DNA of 64,000 bases from Salipiger pentaromativorans. GTDB lineage: Bacteria > Pseudomonadota > Alphaproteobacteria > Rhodobacterales > Rhodobacteraceae. The translations under genes and the position numbers were made by a program. Shown in pieces: positions 25,747 to 33,895 of the stretch (positions are counted from its first letter, which is position 1; each line of letters opens with the position of its first letter). Under the pieces are notes generated by a model. It ran no database searches, had not been told where the DNA came from, and was given only the letters and a program-made list of their open reading frames with translations. Location of the stretch: the NCBI RefSeq assembly GCF_024721115.1, contig NZ_JAMDHK010000009.1, forward strand, positions 109,355-173,354. The letters are read 5' to 3'.

Positions 25747-28362
25747 TCAGGCGCCGGCGTCTTCGGGGGCGGTTTCTGAGGGGCGGAAGATGATGAAGGC
25801 GCCGATCGCGCGGTTGCGGAGCCCGTCGCCGGTGATCGGCTGAAGCTCGACCGACATCCGCTCGCCCTCGTGGATGCCCTGTGCGGCGACCGGTGTGCCG
25901 GTTTCGAGCACGGTGCCGGCCGCCTCGGGCAGGTCGACAAAATCGAACCGCGGGCCGATCACGCTGAGTCTGCGGTTCACATCATGCGGTTCCAGGCTGA
26001 AGCGGCGCGCCACAAGGCCGCTGAAACGCTTCACGTAAAGCTCGTGATCGACGACGATCAGCCCGATCTTGAGAACGTCGAGCAGATATTCGGTTTCCTT
26101 GTTCAGCGAGGACAGTTCCACGATCTTGCGCTCGTGTTCGGCGCTGACGGTCACCAGCTCCTCATTCACTGCGTGCAGTTCCTCGTTGGAGCTTTGCAGC
26201 TCCTCGTTGGAGGCCTGAAGCTCTTCGTTGGAGGCCTGAAGCTCCTCGTTGGAGGCTTGCAGTTCCTCGCCGCTCGCCTCCAGCCGCTCGGTGACATGTT
26301 GCAGGGTTTCTTCGGTCAGGCGCAGGTCGCGCTCCAGCTCGTGGACCCGTTTGGCCAGAACCATCGCGTCTTCGGAGGTGATCGCATCCGCGTTCACCGC
26401 GGCATGGATGGCCTCGTCGGCGACCTCGGCCTCGAGCCGGACTCGGATGAGCATGAGCCGCGGCTTGTTGACCTTGTCGAGCGGCTCGAAGGTCAGGGTC
26501 ACCGCCTGATCGTGGGCTTTCCCCATGTCCACATCGACTCGGCGGGAAAAGGTCTCGAGTTCGCCGGTGCGCAGTTTCTCGAGCGCCACGTTGATCACGA
26601 AATGCAGGTCGCGGTGCAGGATATGCTCGACCGACCAGTCGGTCAGGTTGCTGCGTGTATCGACAAAGGCGGTGGCGGCTCCGAACCAGCTCAGAACCTC
26701 GGCGTCCGAGGTGACGAGGAAGGAAGAGGGGGCGTAGTTCTTGAGCAGGATATCATAAGAGCGGATGAGCGCCTCGCGCCCGCGCAGATCGGCGAATTCG
26801 CGCAGCACCGGCGACATATATTGCCGCGTGCCGGGCAGGTCGTCGTCGTTATGCGCCAGCAGCCGCTGGCTGCGCCGGCCGATCCGGCTGGGCAGCATCG
26901 TCCGGTCGAAGACGCGCTGCGACGAGGCTTTGCGGAACAGACGCCAGCGAGCGTTGATCGTGTCGAATTCCTCTTCGAACCGTCCCAGCGTCTCGGAGGG
27001 GCCGAGGAACAGCGCGCCCTGTTTCTTCAGCCCGAAGAGGAACATCGAGATCACCCGCGCCTGCGCCTCTTCGCGCAGATAGATCAGCAGGTTGCGGCAG
27101 GAGACGAGATCGAGGTCGAGAAAGGGCGGATCGGTGAGCGCGTCATGGACCGAGAAGATGATCTTCTGCCGCAGGGAGGGTTTGACCGAGTAGAACGCTC
27201 CCTGCCGGTTGAAGTATTTCTTGCGAAGCGCTTCGGGGATGTTGCGCACGGACTCGGCCGAGTAGCGGCCGACCGAGGCGAAATCTATGGATTGCCGGTG
27301 AACATCGGTGGCGATGATCCGGAAGCTGCGCAGGTCGCCCGCCGCCAGCATCGCCTCGGACAGCTCGATGCCGATGGTATAGGCCTCTTCGCCGCTGGCG
27401 CAGCCGGCGACCCAGACCCGGACCGGATCTTCGGATTCCGCGGTATCGACCAGCGGCTGTATCACCGTCTCCCGCAGGATCGCCATCGCTTCGGGGTCGC
27501 GGTAGAACTCGGTGACGCCGATCAGCAGATCCTGATAGAGCTCGTCCACCGCCTCCGGCGAGGAGGAGAGAAGTTCGAGATATTGCAGCGGGCTGTCGAG
27601 GCCGCGCAGATGCTGGCGCCGGGTGATGCGGCGCTGCACGTTGATCTCCTTGTAAGAGCTGAAATCGAGGTCGTGCTGCTGTTCGAGCAGGGCGAGGATG
27701 GACAGGTTGATGTCGTCGTTGGTCCCGGTCGTGGTATCGGGCGCGGCGCGTTGCCCGGTCTCGAAGATCTCGCGGATCGCGAGGGGCAGCTTTGCCGCAT
27801 CGACGATGCGGTCGTGGATACCCAGCGACAGGATGGCGCGCGGCATCGAGGGGAAATCCGCCTCTTGCGGCGTCTGGACGAGCAGCGCGCCGCCCGCCGC
27901 ATGCAGGATCTGCGCGCCGCTCGAGCCGTCGCTGCCCGAGCCCGACAAGACCACCGCTGCCGTCTTTGCACCGCCCCGGGAGGCGAGCGAGGCGAACAGG
28001 CTGTCGATGGGCAGATGCGGAACCTTGTCGTCCTTGTTGTAGCCGAAGGTGCGGAAGACGTTGCCCTCAAGCACAGACCCGGTGTTCGGGCGGTTGAGAT
28101 AGATCGTATCGGGGGCGATCTCGAGCCCGTCTTCGATATGGCGGATCTCGAGGTTGGTCTTGCGTGCCAGAAGCTCGTCCATCATCGAACGGTAATCGGG
28201 CGAGAGGTGCTGGATGATGATGTAGCACCAGCCAAGATCGTCGGGGGCGTTCTGGAAAAATGCTTCGAGCGGGCTCAACCCCCCCGCAGAGGCGCCGATG
28301 GCGACCACCGGAATTCGTGGCGCTTGTTCGGCGTCTTCGCCCCCGGGGTCTTCCGTCACCAC
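25747..28362 (-). CDS. CheB-CheR fusion protein with coiled coil and PAS-like C-terminus
   Basis: An 871-residue fusion. CheB methylesterase (about 15-200) has Ser25 in GASAGG, His52 in IIQHLSP and the late Asp in SGSGSDGSSG. CheR methyltransferase (about 225-490) has the N-terminal helical part and VAGCASGEEAYTIG, the SAM site. An unassigned region leads to a long coiled coil of EELQASN heptads and a PAS-like domain near the C-terminus (EYLLDVLKIGLIVVDHEL). No receiver domain and no histidine kinase domain are present, unlike the longest members. Start is GTG at 28362 with GGAG seven bases upstream; the longer ATG reading at 28443 would overlap the divergent regulator. It is probably a non-chemotaxis sensor module paired with the divergent kinase system. 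Confidence 0.85.
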   Translation of the reverse strand: MVTEDPGGEDAEQAPRIPVVAIGASAGGLSPLEAFFQNAPDDLGWCYIIIQHLSPDYRSMMDELLARKTNLEIRHIEDGLEIAPDTIYLNRPNTGSVLEGNVFRTFGYNKDDKVPHLPIDSLFASLASRGGAKTAAVVLSGSGSDGSSGAQILHAAGGALLVQTPQEADFPSMPRAILSLGIHDRIVDAAKLPLAIREIFETGQRAAPDTTTGTNDDINLSILALLEQQHDLDFSSYKEINVQRRITRRQHLRGLDSPLQYLELLSSSPEAVDELYQDLLIGVTEFYRDPEAMAILRETVIQPLVDTAESEDPVRVWVAGCASGEEAYTIGIELSEAMLAAGDLRSFRIIATDVHRQSIDFASVGRYSAESVRNIPEALRKKYFNRQGAFYSVKPSLRQKIIFSVHDALTDPPFLDLDLVSCRNLLIYLREEAQARVISMFLFGLKKQGALFLGPSETLGRFEEEFDTINARWRLFRKASSQRVFDRTMLPSRIGRRSQRLLAHNDDDLPGTRQYMSPVLREFADLRGREALIRSYDILLKNYAPSSFLVTSDAEVLSWFGAATAFVDTRSNLTDWSVEHILHRDLHFVINVALEKLRTGELETFSRRVDVDMGKAHDQAVTLTFEPLDKVNKPRLMLIRVRLEAEVADEAIHAAVNADAITSEDAMVLAKRVHELERDLRLTEETLQHVTERLEASGEELQASNEELQASNEELQASNEELQSSNEELHAVNEELVTVSAEHERKIVELSSLNKETEYLLDVLKIGLIVVDHELYVKRFSGLVARRFSLEPHDVNRRLSVIGPRFDFVDLPEAAGTVLETGTPVAAQGIHEGERMSVELQPITGDGLRNRAIGAFIIFRPSETAPEDAGA
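26175..26279 (-). repeat. Five 21-bp tandem repeats coding EELQASN heptads
   Basis: Five consecutive 21-bp units (26175, 26196, 26217, 26238, 26259) share the core CTCGTTGGAGGC and encode the EELQ(A/S)SN heptad of the coiled coil in the CheB-CheR fusion. The central three units are nearly identical at DNA level, so copy number may vary by slippage without shifting the frame. Confidence 0.85.
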
Positions 28363-28441
28363 AACCCAACTCCAAACACGTCTTGTCGCATTTCGAAGCC
28401 TAACACATAGTGGAGCTGGAACAACCATTGGGAAAGCTCTC

Positions 28442-28813
28442 ATGGCAAGGCTTCTACTTGCGGATGACGATCCGGATTATTGCGCCGCGTTCCGGGCGGG
28501 TATGACGGCGCTTGGCCATGAGGTCGAAACCGCCGAGACGGGCGACGAGGCGGTCGATATGCTGGCGCAGGCGGAGGGTGGCTTTGATCTGGTGTTTCTC
28601 GATGTGGTGATGAGCGGCGGCGGCGCGGTCAGCACGCTGCATCGGATCCGGGATCTGTGGGGGGATATTCCGGTGGTGGTCATCACCGGTCGCACCGAAC
28701 TGGTGGATTCGCCGATCTTCACCCGTGGCTTGCAGTCGGCGCAGCGGCGGCTGCGGAAATCGACCAAGCTGCGCGATCTGGACGCCGTTGTCACCGAACT
28801 CCTCTCCGGCTGA
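28442..28813 (+). CDS. Single-domain response regulator
   Basis: A 123-residue stand-alone CheY-like receiver. RLLLADDDPDY provides the acidic pair, Asp54 in VFLDVVMSG is the phospho-acceptor, VVVITGR holds the conserved Thr and RLRKS the conserved Lys. No output domain. ATG at 28442 with GGGAAAG upstream. The stop is three bases before the hybrid kinase start, so the two are co-transcribed, and the gene is divergent from the CheB-CheR fusion across 79 bases. It likely takes phosphate from the neighbouring kinase or competes with that kinase's own receiver. The final output is not visible; the c-di-GMP gene two genes on is a candidate. Confidence 0.92.
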   Translation: MARLLLADDDPDYCAAFRAGMTALGHEVETAETGDEAVDMLAQAEGGFDLVFLDVVMSGGGAVSTLHRIRDLWGDIPVVVITGRTELVDSPIFTRGLQSAQRRLRKSTKLRDLDAVVTELLSG

Positions 28814-28816
28814 GCG

Positions 28817-31165
28817 ATGCACCGGCCGGCCCTGTACCACCAGACACATGGGGCGCCGGTTCCGGCTGCGGGTCTCGACCATCTGGGGCGCTGGGCGCAG
28901 CTTTGCGCCGCGCTGGCCTTTGTGCTGGCCTTCGTCATCCTGATCGGCGACCGGCTGTTTCCCGGGCTGCCGCTGTCACGGCTCTGGCCGGGTTTTGCGG
29001 CGATGGTGCCGCCGACCGCGCTTTCGGTCATGGGCGCCGCTCTTGCGCTGACCGCCGCGCGGTTCGGCTGGCGCCGCAGCGCGCGTCTTCTGGCCGGGGC
29101 GGTTATGGCCTTTGCACTGTGGCGGCTGGGAGCGGTCGCGGTCACGCTGTCGCAGATCGACCTGCACAGCGACCGGGTGTCGGTGGGGACGGCGCTCGGG
29201 CTGGTCCTCGTCTGCGTCGCGCTGTTCGAACTGACCGCGCGGGCCGACAGCCTGTTGTTGCAGCCCGGCTTGCCGGCGACGCTGGGCGGCATTCTGGCGC
29301 TTGTCTGTCTCACCGGATACGCGTTCGACGCGCCGGGGCTGTACGATTTCTTCCTGCTGTCGGGCATGTCGGTGCCGACCGCGCTTTGCCTGCTTCTGCT
29401 TTCGATGGCGATTCTGCTTCAGGACGGGCACCGGAGCTGGCCGCGTCATTTGCTCGGGCGCAGCGCGGGGGCGCGGCTGGCCCGCCTGCTGCTCGTGCCG
29501 TCGGTTGTCGCGCCCTTCGTGCTGACGGCGCTCGCACTGGCGGCGGCCGATCACGGGGTGTTCTCGATTGCGCTCAGCCATGCGCTGCTCGCGGATGTGC
29601 TGATGGTGTCCGCAGTGGGCTCGCTGGTTCTCATCGCCCGCAACCGCAGCCAGGAAGAGGCGCGGATGATCACCGAAATGGCCTGGCTGCGCGACGTGCT
29701 GGATGCCACCGAAGCGGCGGCCTTCGGCTTCGACGATGCCGGCGATCTGGTGCTTGCGAACCGTCTGGCGCTGAGCCTGACCGATGGCGCGCCGGCGGAG
29801 TGGCTGCAGGAAACGGCGTTTTTCATTCCGGGCACCTATGAGCCGCTGACAGGGGGGCGGCATCCGCGCAATCTCGTGTCGCCCGGGGGCGGCGATGCCC
29901 GGCTCTATGCCGGCTGGCTCGACGGTGCGGGGCGGGAGCACAGCCTGCGCCTGTCCTCGCATCGCATCGGCGACGCGCTGAGCGGCCGGCACATGACGAT
30001 CCTCACCATCCTCGACGAGACCGAGAGCTGGAGCGCCCGCGACCAGATCACCCGGATCGAACGGCTGGAAGCGGTGGGGGTGATGGCCGGCGGGGCGGCG
30101 CATGAATTCTCCAATATCATCGGGGTGATCCAGCTCAGCGCGGATGTCGGGTTGCTCAAATGCTCGGGCGAGGACGCCGCGCCCTTCGAGGCGATCGTGC
30201 GGGCCTGCGACCGGGGGGCCGATCTGACCGAGCGGTTGCTTACCTTGTCGCGCGACAGTCTGGGCACGCTGGCGGCGCATGATCTTGTCGCGCTGACCCG
30301 CGCCACCGCCCCCGTGCTCATCGCAGCTCTGCCCGGAGACATCGAGCTCGCTTTCGCGCTGCCCGATGCGCCGCTCTATGCCGAGCTCGACCGCAGCGAT
30401 TTCGAGGCGGCTCTGCTCAACCTCGTGATCAACGCGGCGAATGCGATCCGGGCGGCGCCGGGGGCGGCGCGCCTGATCCGTCTCACGCTGCGCCCCGCGG
30501 GCGAGATGGCCAGCGTCACCGTGCAGGACCGGGGCGCGGGCATGGACGAAGAGACTCTGCGGCGGGCCACCACACCGTTCTTCACCTCGCGCGCCGGAGA
30601 AGGCGGCACCGGGCTTGGCCTGTCGATGGTCGAGGCCTTTGCCCGGCGCAGCGGTGGTGAGCTGTCGATCCGCTCGGCGCCGGGCGCGGGCACCACGGTC
30701 GAGATCACCCTGCCGCTGCGGGAGGAGAGCGGGGAGCGGCATGACGGGGAACCTGCGGAGCCGGTGCAGAGCCTTGCCGGGCTGCGGGTGCTGGTCGTGG
30801 AGGACGATCCGCAGTTTCGCGAGGCACTGCCTGCCGCGCTGCTCCAGCTCGGGGCCGAGGTGGAACGCTTCGTCGAGGCCGAGCGGGCGCTGGAGCGGCT
30901 GGAGAGGGGGCCGGGTTTCGATCTTGTGCTGTCGGATATTCGCCTGCCCGGCGGCATGAGCGGCACCGATCTGGCGGAAATCGTTGCGCAGCGCTTTCCC
31001 GAGCTTCCGATGTTGCTGCTCAGCGGGTTTCAGGGCAAGCGCGGCGCCGTGCCGCCCGGCGGGCTGGTGCTGCGCAAACCGGTGCGGCTGCGGGTGCTCG
31101 CCAATGCCATCCGCACGGTGATGGCGGCTCAGAAACGGTCGGGCGGGGCCGGGCGCGCGAAATAG
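28817..31165 (+). CDS. Hybrid membrane sensor histidine kinase with C-terminal receiver
   Basis: A 782-residue inner-membrane kinase. Residues about 25-280 hold roughly eight hydrophobic segments (CAALAFVLAFVILIG, ALGLVLVCVALFEL and others), a multi-pass sensor. A PAS-like region follows, starting near LDATEAAAFGFDDAGDLVLANR. The dimerisation domain has phospho-His429 in GGAAHEFSN. The ATPase has the N-box LVINAANAI, DRGAGMDEE and EGGTGLGLSMV. A receiver (about 655-775) has Asp707 in VLSDIRLPGG and Lys in VLRKPVR. The last 37 bases overlap the 3' end of the opposing GGDEF-EAL gene. Signal unknown. It is operonic with the single receiver gene upstream. Confidence 0.9.
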   Translation: MHRPALYHQTHGAPVPAAGLDHLGRWAQLCAALAFVLAFVILIGDRLFPGLPLSRLWPGFAAMVPPTALSVMGAALALTAARFGWRRSARLLAGAVMAFALWRLGAVAVTLSQIDLHSDRVSVGTALGLVLVCVALFELTARADSLLLQPGLPATLGGILALVCLTGYAFDAPGLYDFFLLSGMSVPTALCLLLLSMAILLQDGHRSWPRHLLGRSAGARLARLLLVPSVVAPFVLTALALAAADHGVFSIALSHALLADVLMVSAVGSLVLIARNRSQEEARMITEMAWLRDVLDATEAAAFGFDDAGDLVLANRLALSLTDGAPAEWLQETAFFIPGTYEPLTGGRHPRNLVSPGGGDARLYAGWLDGAGREHSLRLSSHRIGDALSGRHMTILTILDETESWSARDQITRIERLEAVGVMAGGAAHEFSNIIGVIQLSADVGLLKCSGEDAAPFEAIVRACDRGADLTERLLTLSRDSLGTLAAHDLVALTRATAPVLIAALPGDIELAFALPDAPLYAELDRSDFEAALLNLVINAANAIRAAPGAARLIRLTLRPAGEMASVTVQDRGAGMDEETLRRATTPFFTSRAGEGGTGLGLSMVEAFARRSGGELSIRSAPGAGTTVEITLPLREESGERHDGEPAEPVQSLAGLRVLVVEDDPQFREALPAALLQLGAEVERFVEAERALERLERGPGFDLVLSDIRLPGGMSGTDLAEIVAQRFPELPMLLLSGFQGKRGAVPPGGLVLRKPVRLRVLANAIRTVMAAQKRSGGAGRAK

Positions 31166-32904
31166 AACCCCTGCGCCTTGTCGCAGCCCAGACCCCGCAG
31201 CAATGCCGCCGTCTCCTCGGTTTCCACGCCCTCGGCGATGACCTCCAGACCCAGGGTTTGCGCAATCTCGATCAGCGCGCGGGCAAAGATCTCGTCCTGC
31301 GGGCTGCGCGTTGCCGGTGTGACATAGCTGCGGTCGAGCTTTATGATGTCCACCGGCCAGGAACGCAGATGCGACAGCCCGCCATAGCCGGTGCCGAAAT
31401 CGTCCAGCGCGACCTTGGCGCCGCGGCTGCGCAGCTCTGTCAGGTTCTGGAACACCGGTCCGCTGATCGGGCCGAGCATGGTGTTCTCGGTCACCTCGAT
31501 CACGATCTGATGCCAGTCGACGGAATAGCGGTCGAGCAGGCTTTGCAGGTCGAAGACGAATTCCTGCTTGATCAGATCGACGGTGCCCAGGTTGATCGCG
31601 AGGGTTTCGGCCCGGTAGCCGGGGCGCCGCACGAAATGTTCGAGCGCGTCGGCGAAGAGCCGGCGGGTCAGCTTTTCGGCCAGCTCGGGCGCTTCGAGCA
31701 CCGAAGTGAAATCGCTGGGGCCCAGCAGGCCCTTTTCCGGGTCCTGCCAGCGTACCAGCACTTCGAAACCGCAGGTCCTGCCAGTCTCGAGCGCGATCAC
31801 CGGCTGAAAGAACGGCTGGATCTCGCGTCGCTGCAATGCGCTGAGGAAGCGCGGGCGCATCAATTGCGCGCTGAGGTTCTGGTGGCTTTCCGGATCGAAG
31901 ATCGCGCCGACGCCCTTGCCGTTCTTCTTGCTGGCGTAAAGCGCGGCATCGGCGCCCTGCATCAGCTTTTCCACGTTCGGGCAGGCCTCGGATTCGATCG
32001 AGCAGCCGATGCTGACACGGCCGAGATTCGGTTTGCCGAGACGTGCGGCGGCGCGCTGCACATCGGTCGCGCAGCCCAGCATCAGCCGCTCGAGATAGGG
32101 TTCGCACTGGCTGGGGCGCGGGACGAGCGCGGCGAATTCGTCGCCCCCGAGCCGGCCGACAATCGCACTTTCGGGAAGCGCGCGGACGATGGCGTGGGCG
32201 ACTTCGCGCAGATAGAGATCGCCGAAGTGATGGCCGTAGATGTCGTTGACCGATTTGAAATTGTCCACGTCGATCATCATCAGCGCCTGCTTCTGATGGC
32301 TGTGCCCCAGCGTCTCGGTGCATTTCAGCTTGAAGGCGTGGTTGTTCAGGAGCCGCGTCAGCCCGTCCAGTTCGGCCTGCTGCGCAAGGCGCTGCGTGCG
32401 CCTGGTCTCGCCCGCCAGTTCGAGTTCCAGCACGCGGGCGTTGCGCCATTGCTGAATGGTCTGCCCGACAAGCCGGCCCGCCCGCGGTCCCTGATCGAGA
32501 TAAGGATCCCCCGGCGCGAGATCCGGACCGAATTTCAGCGCGAGGATCCCGAAACAGGCGTCATCGCCGGCTGCGACCACCGAGGCGCTGAAGGTGCCGG
32601 CCTCTCCGCGTTCCAGCAGCTCCGGGCAGTCTGCCTGCACCACGCCGCGCAGGGCTTCGCGCCAATTGGTCAGCGTTGCGACCCGGGCAAGCCAGCAGCC
32701 AAGCGCGGCGCGGTCCGCCGCATCGCGGGCCAGCGAAAGCGGCGCGAGCTGCGGCAGGAAGCGGGTTGGCGCGGGGAGGAAGAACACGGCGCCGATATGC
32801 GGCGAGAGCAGCGTCGCCAGGACGCTTTCGATCCGCTGCTCGAGCTCTTGCGCGGCAGGGCTGGTTTCGGGGACATGGACGTGCGGGTCCGGCACAAGCA
32901 TCAC
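31129..32904 (-). CDS. GGDEF-EAL protein (c-di-GMP synthesis/degradation)
   Basis: A 591-residue soluble protein. The first 180 residues look like a GAF-type sensor (ILALKFGPDLAPGDPYL) followed by a short coiled linker. GGDEF domain: the motif RLGGDEF is intact at 253-257, with LMMIDVDNFKSVNDIYGHHFGD before it, so cyclase activity is possible. EAL domain: the signature is EVLVR (Glu381), conserving Glu, Leu and Arg. DDFGTGYGGLSHL and AEGVETEE are intact, so phosphodiesterase activity is also plausible. Start is GTG 32904 or ATG 32901, with GAGGGG upstream. A CtrA-type box lies 106 bases upstream. The 3' end overlaps the kinase gene by 37 bases in convergent orientation. Confidence 0.9.
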   Translation of the reverse strand: MMLVPDPHVHVPETSPAAQELEQRIESVLATLLSPHIGAVFFLPAPTRFLPQLAPLSLARDAADRAALGCWLARVATLTNWREALRGVVQADCPELLERGEAGTFSASVVAAGDDACFGILALKFGPDLAPGDPYLDQGPRAGRLVGQTIQQWRNARVLELELAGETRRTQRLAQQAELDGLTRLLNNHAFKLKCTETLGHSHQKQALMMIDVDNFKSVNDIYGHHFGDLYLREVAHAIVRALPESAIVGRLGGDEFAALVPRPSQCEPYLERLMLGCATDVQRAAARLGKPNLGRVSIGCSIESEACPNVEKLMQGADAALYASKKNGKGVGAIFDPESHQNLSAQLMRPRFLSALQRREIQPFFQPVIALETGRTCGFEVLVRWQDPEKGLLGPSDFTSVLEAPELAEKLTRRLFADALEHFVRRPGYRAETLAINLGTVDLIKQEFVFDLQSLLDRYSVDWHQIVIEVTENTMLGPISGPVFQNLTELRSRGAKVALDDFGTGYGGLSHLRSWPVDIIKLDRSYVTPATRSPQDEIFARALIEIAQTLGLEVIAEGVETEETAALLRGLGCDKAQGFYFARPAPPDRF

Positions 32905-33009
32905 GAATTACGCGCCCCTCTGAATCGCGGTCTATGGAATGACTTTGGATCTCTGAGTCAAACAATGCGGGTTTCTGCCCCCTCCGGCACCCTGTTTGGC
33001 GGAAGGTGG

Positions 33010-33024
33010 TTAACAAGTTCTTAA
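33010..33024 (-). promoter_or_regulatory. CtrA-type box upstream of the GGDEF-EAL gene
   Basis: TTAA-N7-TTAA; read on the minus strand it is TTAAGAACTTGTTAAC, the complete CtrA consensus TTAA-N7-TTAAC. It lies 106 bases upstream of the GGDEF-EAL start. The flanking 32905-33128 stretch is otherwise non-coding, GC-rich and without recognised genes. Confidence 0.6.
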
Positions 33025-33128
33025 ACTTTGGTGCGGCGGCGAGGAAAAGAAGGCGCCGGCGCGGCGGTGGTCCGGGGAGGCGCTTGTCCGGGACGGTAGG
33101 GTCGAGCGGCGCGCTTTCGGCGGCGGCG

Positions 33129-33299
33129 CTACCGGGCCGCGTTTGTCCTGTCGGGCGCGGGAGGCCAGACGAAGCCATCTCCTGCCGCCCCCTGCGCATC
33201 GGTGAAGGTGAGCAGGAGCCAGAACAGGAAGAGCGTGATTGCTGACGCCTTCAGGCAGCAGAAAACGCCTTTGCGTGTCGCGGGAGACGGGGTGTTCAT
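33129..33299 (-). CDS. Candidate 56-aa single-pass membrane protein
   Basis: A 56-codon ORF starting at ATG 33299 with GGAG eight bases upstream and ending in TAG. The protein has a basic N-terminus (TRKGVFCCLK), a hydrophobic helix (ITLFLFWLLLTF) and a short polar tail with FVWPPAPDR. This is consistent with a small inner-membrane protein or an uncleaved signal anchor. The start lies 37 bases from the Mo-box and diverges from the ModE-like gene, so it could be molybdate-responsive. I recognise no family. Support is limited to ribosome site, helix and position. Confidence 0.45.
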   Translation of the reverse strand: MNTPSPATRKGVFCCLKASAITLFLFWLLLTFTDAQGAAGDGFVWPPAPDRTNAAR

Positions 33300-33336
33300 A
33301 TCGGCGCTCCGGTGCGGGTGGGCAGCTTATCCGTGA

Positions 33337-33364
33337 TTCGCTATATTTTGTCAGATATATCGAA
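33337..33364. promoter_or_regulatory. Mo-box (ModE-type operator)
   Basis: An imperfect palindrome with left half TTCGCTATATTT and right half AGATATATCGAA, matching the ModE operator pattern CGNTATAT-N-ATATNCG. It lies 82 bases before the ModE-like gene and 37 bases from the divergent small ORF. Position in front of a molybdate transport operon makes this a strong call. Confidence 0.75.
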
Positions 33365-33446
33365 CTGCTGGAAGGGCCGTTCGCACCGGTATTCGGGGCT
33401 GCGGTTCGCGCTTGCCCGGGGCCTCGCGGCGGGGCAGAGTTGCGGC

Positions 33447-33827
33447 ATGACCGACGATGCGATCCATGACACCGAAACGCGCCTGCGGCTTCGGATCTAT
33501 TTCGGAGACGGCGCGATGCTGGGGCCGGGAAAGGCCGATCTGCTGGAACGCATCCGCGATACCGGTTCCATCGCGGCGGCCGGGCGCACCATGTCGATGA
33601 GCTACAAGCGGGCCTGGTCCTTGGTCGAAGAGATGAACAAGGCGTTTCGCGAGCCGCTTGTCGATTCGACCCGGGGCGGGGCCAAGGGCGGTGGCGCGCA
33701 TCTGACGGAGGCCGGCGAAACCGTCCTGTCGAATTACCGCAAGCTCGAGGAGATCACGGCAGAGGCCGGTGCCGCCCGGATCGGACTCATCCGCTCGATG
33801 TTGCGGGATATTCCCGAAGGAAAATAA
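33447..33827 (+). CDS. ModE-like winged-helix regulator (N-terminal DNA-binding domain only)
   Basis: A 126-residue LysR-like winged helix of the ModE N-terminal type: KADLLERIRDTGSIAAAGRTMSMSYKRAWSLVEEMNKAF, then PLVDSTRGGAKGGGAHLTEAGETVL. The C-terminal molybdate-binding (Mop/TOBE) domains of E. coli ModE are absent, as in the short ModE-like proteins of many alphaproteobacteria. It may therefore sense molybdate with a partner or respond differently. ATG at 33447; the long upstream reading of the same frame crosses the Mo-box and is rejected. It precedes modA by 68 bases in the same direction, and the Mo-box in its own promoter suggests autoregulation together with control of mod transport. 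Confidence 0.85.
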   Translation: MTDDAIHDTETRLRLRIYFGDGAMLGPGKADLLERIRDTGSIAAAGRTMSMSYKRAWSLVEEMNKAFREPLVDSTRGGAKGGGAHLTEAGETVLSNYRKLEEITAEAGAARIGLIRSMLRDIPEGK

Positions 33828-33895
33828 CGCTTGCCAGCCACAGACAGGATTGCGATATGTTTTCCAAACCATAACTGGCTGGGGGATGTCTCTCG

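Noticed and set aside
31762..31764. EAL motif altered to EVL, suggesting a dead phosphodiesterase
   Set aside because: Glu, Leu and Arg of the motif and the downstream DDFGTGY and EGVET are intact, so inactivity cannot be claimed.
33006..33245. 79-codon plus-strand ORF between the GGDEF-EAL and ModE genes
   Set aside because: Arg/Gly-rich, no ribosome site, and it crosses the opposing small ORF and the CtrA box.
33856..33873. Weak second Mo-box-like repeat (TATG...CATA) before modA
   Set aside because: Only seven of nine half-site positions match each other and the TATAT core is missing, unlike the strong site at 33337.
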